Of a stretch of 64,000 nt of DNA, positions 58,428 through 64,000 are shown one piece after another. The notes under the pieces are model-generated. The model saw only the letters and a list, made by a program, of their open reading frames with translations. It ran no database searches and had not been told where the DNA came from. The position numbers and the translations under genes were made by a program. Within the stretch, counting starts at the first letter, position 1. The number at the start of each line of letters is the position of its first letter. The DNA is taken from assembly GCF_009720145.1 (NCBI RefSeq), contig NZ_CP046256.1, positions 62,001-126,000 of the forward strand. Reading direction: 5' to 3'. The stretch is from Sphingobium sp. CAP-1 (GTDB taxonomy: Bacteria > Pseudomonadota > Alphaproteobacteria > Sphingomonadales > Sphingomonadaceae).

Positions 58428-58896
58428 CCACTTGCCGTGCCCACCTCCCGGTGAAATCCGGACGCCGGCGGCTCCTGTCGTGACCCGGCTCTCATGCGTG
58501 CCGCAGGTTGTGCCGCGCCTTGTGCCGCGTGAGGTTCATCGCCCTGCCGCGAGCCGCGTTCACTGCGCCCGGGCCCTATCGCTCAGCCCCGTTCGGACAT
58601 GCGGGCGCGAGCGTGTCAGCCGGCGATCGAACTGCCTCGCAGCCAGCTCCTCAATCCAGGTGATCGATACCGTGACGCCCCAGGACGTCAGGCACCGGGG
58701 AGGTTTGCGGTGACCATCCAGTGCCGGGCGGGCCGGCGAGGTTTTGCCCGGACAAGAAGAAGAGAAGAGGGTTTCGGCGCATCCCGCCCAACGCTTCGCG
58801 CCGGGCGGGACCGGGGCTCTATTCGCTAAGCCGCCGCCCGCGCGTACCGCACGTGCCCCGGCCAAGCTCACGGAGCCAGGCCTTCGGCCCGTCTCC
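58428..58896. other. Gene-free stretch
   Basis: About 470 bp. No frame has a convincing start or composition. A hairpin-like inverted pair TCCCGCCC/GGGCGGGA is at about 58784-58812. This is likely to be the former target region of the truncated intron that follows. Confidence 0.45.
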
Positions 58897-59198
58897 GTAG
58901 GGTAGACGCGAGACGCCTCTTGCGAGGACGCCTCAGCGCCTCCCCCCGAACCGTGCTTGCACCTTTCAATGCACACGGCTCTCCATTCTGTCAGGCATCC
59001 GGCCACCGTGATGAGCGACATGGCATTTGTGGCACAGAACGATAGTCCGGCGCCGTCGTGCCGATTGCACCCAAGGCGTCAGTGGGCCGCGCCGCTTGTC
59101 CTTCAGGCGGTGGGGGTGATGCATCTCGAACGGGCCATCGGTGTCTGTCAACGGCGGAGCAAAAGTCGGCCATTCGGCGGCGTAAAACCAGGCCATCG
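58897..59198 (-). mobile_element. 3' remnant of a third group II intron
   Basis: On the minus strand it contains the C-terminal HNH part of an intron-encoded protein (58966-59198) and a full domain V (58948-58981), GAGCCGTGTGCATTGAAAGG in its first 20 bases. A domain VI stem and the 3' end CTACCCTAC (58897-58905 on the plus strand) follow. The 5' part of the intron is missing; the sequence stops where the IS21 element begins. This intron is distinct from introns 1 and 2. Confidence 0.85.
58966..59198 (-). pseudogene. HNH endonuclease fragment of a group II intron protein
   Basis: The remaining frame reads MAWFYAAEWPTFAPPLTDTD, GPFEMHHPHRLKDKRRG and RRRRTIVLCHKCHVAHHGGR. This is the HNH end of a group II intron protein (HH, Cys pair and His-His). 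The reverse-transcriptase part is lost. Confidence 0.85.
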
Positions 59199-59268
59199 TG
59201 TTACATGCCGGGGGGAGTGGCGTGAGGGCGTAGCCCGAGGGCCACTCCCCCCGGCATTGGTGTAATTT

Positions 59269-60036
59269 TCAGGGTCTGGTTTTGGCCTTGCGGGCCCGGC
59301 TGTGCGCGAGGCGATAGCTTTCGCCGTTCATCTCGAGGATGCTGACGTGATGGGTCAGGCGATCGAGGAGCGCGCCTGTGAGACGCTCAGATCCGAAGGT
59401 TTCGGTCCATTCGTCGAAGGGCAGGTTGCTGGTGATGAAGGTGGAGCCGCGTTCGTAACGCTGGGAGATCAGCTCGAACAACAGTTCGGCGCCGGTCTTG
59501 GAGAGCGGCACAAAGCCCAGTTCGTCGATGATGAGCAGCTTGTATCCGGCCATCTGCTTCTGGAAGCGCAGAAGACGGCGCTCGTCGCGGGCCTCCATCA
59601 TTTCGCTGACCAGCGCTGCCGCGGTGGTGAAGCCCACCGACAGTCCTTTCTGGCATGCTGCCAGTCCGAGCCCCAACGCTACGTGCGTCTTTCCGGTGCC
59701 TGATGGCCCCAGAGCGATGGCGTTCTCACGCCGCTCGATCCACTCGCAGCGCGCCATCTCGAGCACCTGCATCTTGTTGAGCCTGGGGATGGCGGCGAAG
59801 TCGAAGCTGTCGAGGCTTTTGACGGCGGGGAAGCGCGCGGCCTTGATGCGCCGCTCGACCATGCGACGCTCCCTGTCGATCATTTCCATCTCGACGAGGC
59901 GGGCGAGGAAGCGGATATGATCGACGCCTTCAGCGGCACATTGCCGCGCGAGCTTGTGATGCTCACGCAGGCACGTAGGCAGCTTGAGCGCCTTGAGATG
60001 GTGAGCGAGAAGGATCTCCGGGGCCTGATCGCTCAT
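59269..60036 (-). CDS. istB: IS21-family helper ATPase
   Basis: 255 aa. It is an AAA+/DnaC-like protein: Walker A LGPSGTGKTHVALGLGLAAC, Walker B LLIIDELGFVPLSK, sensor I TFITSNLPFDEW. The N-terminal helical domain interacts with IstA. The ATG at 60036 follows GGAGGCCGC and overlaps the stop of istA (ATGA), the usual arrangement. Confidence 0.95.
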   Translation of the reverse strand: MSDQAPEILLAHHLKALKLPTCLREHHKLARQCAAEGVDHIRFLARLVEMEMIDRERRMVERRIKAARFPAVKSLDSFDFAAIPRLNKMQVLEMARCEWIERRENAIALGPSGTGKTHVALGLGLAACQKGLSVGFTTAAALVSEMMEARDERRLLRFQKQMAGYKLLIIDELGFVPLSKTGAELLFELISQRYERGSTFITSNLPFDEWTETFGSERLTGALLDRLTHHVSILEMNGESYRLAHSRARKAKTRP

Positions 60037-61541
60037 GCGGCCTCCTGCCGGTCGGAGAGCAGGCTCAGATAGGCTCTGGCAAAGGTCTTCTCGACCGTGG
60101 TGCGTGGCAGGAAGGGATAGACGTCCAGGTCCAGCCTGGGCGGTACGCGTTCGATCCGGCACAGGACGAGGTGCTTGACGGCATCGAAGCCGATGGCGCC
60201 AAGATCGATGGCCTGTTCGACCGCCGCCTGGAGATCGGCGAGGGTGAACGTTTCCAGCAGGCGCAGTACCTGCACATATTCGCGCCTGCCATGTTTGTGC
60301 ATGCGCCCTTCCATCAACCGCTGCAGTGTCGTGAACGCTTCGGGCAGGTCCCAGCCCTGCAAAGGCGCAGCCTGGTCGAATGCGTTGATCTTCTGCTCGA
60401 TCAGCGGGAGATAATGGAGCGGGTCGAAGACAACCTCCTCGCGGGCATAGCAACGAGGATGACGGGCGATGACTTCGCTGCGGCAGCCGATCACCACCTC
60501 ATCGACATAGGCCCTGATCCAGACCTCCTGATGGCCCCAGGCCACCGGAACCGAATAATCGTTGGTCCTGTAGCGCACCAGGGATTGCGAGGAGACCCTC
60601 CCGCCTTTCTGATCGCAGGCCTCGAAGGGTGTAGCGGGCAGAGGCTGCATGGCCGCGAGATCGCGCTGCAGCCGCTCACCGATCGTCTCGCTCTGCCCGC
60701 GCACCTTGTCCTGCTGGCGCTTGCGGCATTGCTCCTCCAGCCACAGGTTGAACGCCTCCCAGGTCGGGAACTTCGGGATCGGCACCATGAAGTTGCGCCG
60801 GCAATAGCCTACCAGCCCCTCCACATTGCCTTTCTCGTTCCCCTTGCCCGGGCGAGCATAGCGGTCGCGGATCACGTAATGTGACAGGAAAGCGCTGAAC
60901 AGCGTGGCACGCTGCCGCGTGCCGTCGGGCAGGATCTTCGTCACAAGGCAGCGATCGTTGTCATAGACGATCGAGCGCGGTACCGCGCCGAAAAACGCGA
61001 AGGCATGCACGTGTCCGTCCACCCAGGCCTCCGCCACCGCCGCCGGATAGGCCCGCACATAGCAGGCATCACTGTGCGGCAGATCGAGCGCGAAGAAGTA
61101 GGCCTTCTGCTCCACCCCGCCGATCTCCACCAGCGCTTCCCCGAAATCGGCCTGCGCATCTCCCGCAGGGTGCGCCAGCGGCACGAACATCTCCCGGCTG
61201 CGCTGTTCGCGCTCCCGGATGTAATCCTTGATGATCGTATAGCCGCCGGTGAAACCATGCTCGGTGCGCAAACGGTCGAATACCCGCTTCGCCGTATGGC
61301 GTTGCTTGCGCGGGACACTGCGGTCACCCTCAAGCCATCCATCAATGATCGCCACAAACCCGTCCAGCTTCGGGCGCTGCGGTACGGACTGGCGCCGGTA
61401 ACCCGGCGGCGATGAAAACGACAGCATCTTGCGTACCGTTTCGCGCGACACATTGAAACGCTTCGCCGCCGCCCGTTGGCTCATGCCATCCGCGCAAGCC
61501 AGACGGACCTGAAGATAAAGTTCCACGCTGTAGATCCCCAC
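60033..61541 (-). CDS. istA: IS21-family transposase
   Basis: 502 aa. It has an N-terminal HTH (GMSQRAAAKRFNVSRETVRK), then a DDE/rve core with QADFGEALVEIGGVEQKAYF, CLVTKILPDGT and KGNEKGNVEGLVGYCRRNF (catalytic Glu region). A C-terminal SH3-like part follows. The start is GTG 61541 just after GGAGGT. The protein appears full length, so the element may be active. Confidence 0.95.
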   Translation of the reverse strand: MGIYSVELYLQVRLACADGMSQRAAAKRFNVSRETVRKMLSFSSPPGYRRQSVPQRPKLDGFVAIIDGWLEGDRSVPRKQRHTAKRVFDRLRTEHGFTGGYTIIKDYIREREQRSREMFVPLAHPAGDAQADFGEALVEIGGVEQKAYFFALDLPHSDACYVRAYPAAVAEAWVDGHVHAFAFFGAVPRSIVYDNDRCLVTKILPDGTRQRATLFSAFLSHYVIRDRYARPGKGNEKGNVEGLVGYCRRNFMVPIPKFPTWEAFNLWLEEQCRKRQQDKVRGQSETIGERLQRDLAAMQPLPATPFEACDQKGGRVSSQSLVRYRTNDYSVPVAWGHQEVWIRAYVDEVVIGCRSEVIARHPRCYAREEVVFDPLHYLPLIEQKINAFDQAAPLQGWDLPEAFTTLQRLMEGRMHKHGRREYVQVLRLLETFTLADLQAAVEQAIDLGAIGFDAVKHLVLCRIERVPPRLDLDVYPFLPRTTVEKTFARAYLSLLSDRQEAA

Positions 61542-61547
61542 ACCTCC

Positions 61548-62567
61548 CTGACTCGGCAGAAAGGCTTCAAGGTGGACGACTTTTACGCCGCCCGCAGCAG
61601 GACTATCCCGCCGCTACCGTGGTCGAATATTGCTCCGCCGTTCTCAGATCCGGAACAGAGCCGAGCCGCCGTCGAAATGGTGATGGCGACGCTCTTCGAT
61701 GTGTTCCGCGACACCCGCCTCGAACCCTTCGCGAGCGATCTCGCCTGGGGCTTCGTCAACAGCTTCCATGTGGTGGCGAAGCGCATCAGCGACCGCGAGG
61801 ACGATGCGGCCAAGGAGCTTGGCGAACTCGCGCGCAGCTTCGATCCCAGCGAAATCTACGCATCGCAGATCGAGGAGGCGCAGCTGCTCTGCCAGACGCT
61901 GCAGGGGTGCCGGGATGCCATGGAATGCATGCGCGACCACGCCGCCGACGTCTACCGGGTCGAGACCGGACGGCCCTATTCGCCGACGCGCGGCAGCCGG
62001 GTCTCGAAGGGCGTCACCGCCTCGATGATCGACGCCCGAGACTATCTCGCCGCCCGGATGCGGGAACGCCGTGAGCAGTTCGCTCCGGAAGGTCCGGTCG
62101 TTGCCTTCTCGGGCGGTCAGGTCTGGGAGGATCATGACATGCTCTGGAAGGGTCTGGACTCGATCCTGGCCCGCATCCCGGAGATGATCCTCGCCACGAC
62201 AGCACAGACCAAGGGCTGCGATGCCATCGCGCAGGCATGGGCAGCAGCACGCGGCGTGAAGGTCATCATGTTCCGCCTCGACCGCCGGCTGGGGGCCAAG
62301 GCCGCCTTCGTCCGCAACGATCGGCTGCTCGCCCTCAAGCCGGTCGAAGCTGTCGTCTGCGAAGGCTCCGGCATCCAGATGAACCTCGCCCAGAAGCTGC
62401 GGCAGGCAGGCGTTCCCCTCCACATCGTGAAGCTCGAACCGTCAGCCAAGCCGCAGCCCGCCCAGCCCACCGGCAGAACCGCAAAGTCGCGGGACGAATT
62501 CGATCCCTGGACCCAGGACGACTATTACGCCGCCATGGTGAACGGCGGTGGTCGCCGTCGTCGGTGA
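61548..62567 (+). pseudogene. DUF2493 (SLOG-type) protein, 5' end lost at the IS21 element
   Basis: About 340 codons remain, beginning near GFKVDDFYAARSRTIPPL. The C-terminal domain is DUF2493/SLOG: VVAFSGGQVWEDHDMLWKGL, LATTAQTKGCDAIAQAWAAA, VKVIMFRLDRRLGAKAAFVR and AVVCEGSGIQMNLAQKLRQA. The SLOG fold binds nucleotides and is linked to defence and NAD/ligand signalling. No standard start lies near the IS junction; ATG 61677 could give a shorter protein. It may be inactive. Confidence 0.8.
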
Positions 62568-62753
62568 CGCGTCCGGGAGAGGCTCCGGCAATCGCCGGGG
62601 CCTCTCCTGCTTTTTCGCTGCGAGGATGCGGTGCGCGGGGGCATCGAACCCCCGCGCACCGCCGGGCGCTGGCGCGCGCCGCACGGACAATACCCGAAAG
62701 GGCCAAGGAAAGAGGGGAGAGGCGAGGCGCTTTCAGCCGAGGAGACCAAGCCC

Positions 62754-63320
62754 GTGTCCATCCTGTTCCGCATCACCGAGCCGGCCGACGATACAGCCTC
62801 GCCCAGCGCCATCATCACAGCCCGCAAGCTTGCGGCTTTCCGCCGGTTCCTCCGTTCCGAAGGAGATCGTATCGGCATCGCGCTGCTCGAACCCGACGAA
62901 TATCTTGGCGACAGCTTCGAGGCGCGCGTCTGTCCACTCGCGCTCGCCGCGATCACGGGCATTTTCGACCACGAGGCCACTGTCATCGCAGTCGTCGAGG
63001 AGGCCCAGTTCAGAGGCAAGCGCATCGCGATCCATCACTGCCCGAGCAGCGCCGAGATCATCCTGCGCGTCGCCCTCACGTCCGATCAGGGCGTCGAACT
63101 CGATCTCGCCTACGGCAATGCCTACGCGCTGCTCGAAGCGCTCGCGATCGAGCCTGACAGCGTCGGTGACATCCCCATCGATCTCCTACGCGCCCGGCTG
63201 TCCGATCCGGCCACGCCGAGCCGCGCGGCGCTGCGCGGTGTCGGTCATTACCTGCCCCGACTAGAGCGTCTCGTCGCGAGCGCGCAGGAGCGCGAGGCTG
63301 CCCGCTTCGCATGGGCCTGA
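62754..63320 (+). CDS. Unknown protein
   Basis: 188 aa starting at GTG 62754, with GAGGAG upstream and a purine tract AAGGAAAGAGGGGAGAGGCG at 62705-62724. It reads ILFRITEPADDTASPSAIIT, GDRIGIALLEPDEYLGDSFE and GVELDLAYGNAYALLEALAI. An alpha/beta fold is likely; no family recognised. Confidence 0.7.
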   Translation: MSILFRITEPADDTASPSAIITARKLAAFRRFLRSEGDRIGIALLEPDEYLGDSFEARVCPLALAAITGIFDHEATVIAVVEEAQFRGKRIAIHHCPSSAEIILRVALTSDQGVELDLAYGNAYALLEALAIEPDSVGDIPIDLLRARLSDPATPSRAALRGVGHYLPRLERLVASAQEREAARFAWA

Positions 63321-63326
63321 CATGCG

Positions 63327-63587
63327 TTAGTCCCGGCAATTCTTCTCCGGCGGGATCCTGTCGGTCCTTCGACGCATGAGGCTGTCGATCGCCGCCTGTA
63401 AATGACAGGTCGCCATCTGCTCGCCAGCTTGCTCGAGCGCCGCCATCGCCTCACGCATCAGCACGACTGCGAGGGCCCGGCGGACGTTTGAATCGATTCC
63501 CTGCGGATCATATATGTCGATTGATTCCGGCGTGCGCGGTGCGGCTTTCGCGCGGCGGGGAACAATCTCTCGTCCCGAATTGGTCAT
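63327..63587 (-). CDS. Small unknown protein
   Basis: 86 aa on the minus strand. It begins MTNSGREIVPRRAKAAP and continues GIDSNVRRALAVVLMREAMA, then QMATCHLQAAIDSLMRRR. GGGGAG lies 8 nt before the ATG. It is convergent with the preceding gene (7 bp between stops). No family recognised. Confidence 0.65.
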   Translation of the reverse strand: MTNSGREIVPRRAKAAPRTPESIDIYDPQGIDSNVRRALAVVLMREAMAALEQAGEQMATCHLQAAIDSLMRRRTDRIPPEKNCRD

Positions 63588-64000
63588 CCCCAGGCTCCCC
63601 GCAATGCGCAAAGGTCGAACCCTTGCTCAAAACTCCCGCGCACGAGGCGCGGGAGCCGGGGCTGGTAACACGTCGAGACATGCGCCTACGCTTTTAGCAC
63701 CAAGGCACCTGGACATATGCGCAGGCACCCCGGCGTGAGATCACACCGAGCTGCCTTTCTCGACGGGATTACCAGTCCCGGCGCCACGGCCTTCGCGGCG
63801 CAAACAGCCACCTATCACAGACATGGGAAGACACCAAGGTGGGTCGTCTGAACAGCGAGCCACAGTGCCTTGCCGGCAGGCACGGACACGTGCCTAAGAT
63901 GGGAGACGGGACCCAAGCTCTCTCACATCTCGGCATCAGACGAGGCTTCATCGCCAAAGCATGACGCTGGGTGTCGATCGGCCGTCAAGGATCAGCGGTC
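63588..64000. other. No supported gene to the window end
   Basis: About 410 bp. Short frames on both strands have poor composition or no ribosome site. No RNA gene, repeat or known site was recognised. Confidence 0.4.

Larger units (their letters stand above)
59199..61560 (-). mobile_element. IS21-family insertion element
   Basis: About 2.36 kb carrying istA and istB on the minus strand. One end is marked by TGTTACATGCC (59199) next to a 16-bp-arm hairpin (GCCGGGGGGAGTGGC and its complement up to about 59256). The other end, near 61545-61560, is not clearly resolved. It separates a group II intron remnant from a truncated DUF2493 gene, which suggests that insertion was followed by deletion or recombination. 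Confidence 0.85.

Noticed and set aside
58432..58829. Frames of 76-93 codons on the plus strand
   Set aside because: Arg/Ser-rich, without start signals; likely non-coding.
1..64000. CRISPR arrays, rRNA and tRNA genes
   Set aside because: No regularly spaced repeats and no recognisable tRNA or rRNA sequence were seen by eye; a tRNA scan could not be run.

Overview
The window looks like accessory DNA from a sphingomonad-like alphaproteobacterium (a large plasmid or an integrative conjugative element). The reasons are high GC, Ros/MucR regulators, DUF736, DUF3768, DUF6878, DUF6915 and DUF7673 small proteins, ArdC, a strawberry-notch-type helicase, two ParB-like proteins and a PRTRC gene cluster. 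These families are recognised from the translated sequence only; no database was searched. No rRNA, tRNA, CRISPR array, relaxase or replication initiator was found.

Layout. 1-4.1 kb: end of a strawberry-notch helicase, then a large ParB-like protein. 4.1-10.9 kb: an ArdC antirestriction gene and the next gene (DUF6927-like) are each interrupted by a full-length group II intron. Removing 4310-6898 and 7999-10553 restores both reading frames exactly. 10.9-19.1 kb: a thermonuclease, a DpdA/TGT-like DNA-modification enzyme, two DUF4262 proteins and many small unknown proteins. 19.1-24.7 kb: a HerA/FtsK-like ATPase translationally coupled to a protein with seven Myb-like repeats, an N6-methylase-like protein without its catalytic motif, a HEPN-like protein, MucR and a Mom-like DNA-modification protein. 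24.7-31.3 kb: a nitric-oxide detoxification cargo (Crp/Fnr regulator, globin, DUF1971, membrane protein, quinol NO reductase) between two similar 26-27 bp repeats, with gene remnants at its edges. 31.3-34.2 kb: a PP-loop (PAPS-reductase-like) protein and a DUF3768 gene broken by an IS110-family element. 34.3-40.1 kb: the PRTRC operon (ParB, E, C, F, B, A, ThiF). It contains an E1-like enzyme, a JAMM protease, a probable E2-like protein and a small protein ending in glycine, so it resembles a compact ubiquitin-like system.

40.1-52.4 kb: a MucR-like protein without its zinc cysteine, a GHKL ATPase, a Phd/VapC toxin-antitoxin pair, many small unknown proteins and two near-identical copies of a DUF736 locus 6.8 kb apart. 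52.4-56.4 kb: metabolic cargo (SulP transporter with an XRE regulator, GTP-dependent PEP carboxykinase, PhnA-like protein). 56.9-64 kb: a single-stranded DNA-binding protein, unknown proteins, the 3' remnant of a third group II intron, an intact-looking IS21-family element and a DUF2493/SLOG gene that has lost its 5' end at that element.

How it fits together. ArdC, the Mom-like and DpdA-like proteins and the methylase-like protein could together help incoming DNA evade restriction. The ParB proteins, HerA/Myb pair, SSB and helicase look like maintenance or transfer functions. At least 14 transcription units share a leader: a purine-rich G tract such as GGGAAGGGGG about 40-90 nt before the start codon, often followed by AGACC or AGACCGG. 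This suggests a shared control signal that I cannot assign to a known regulator.
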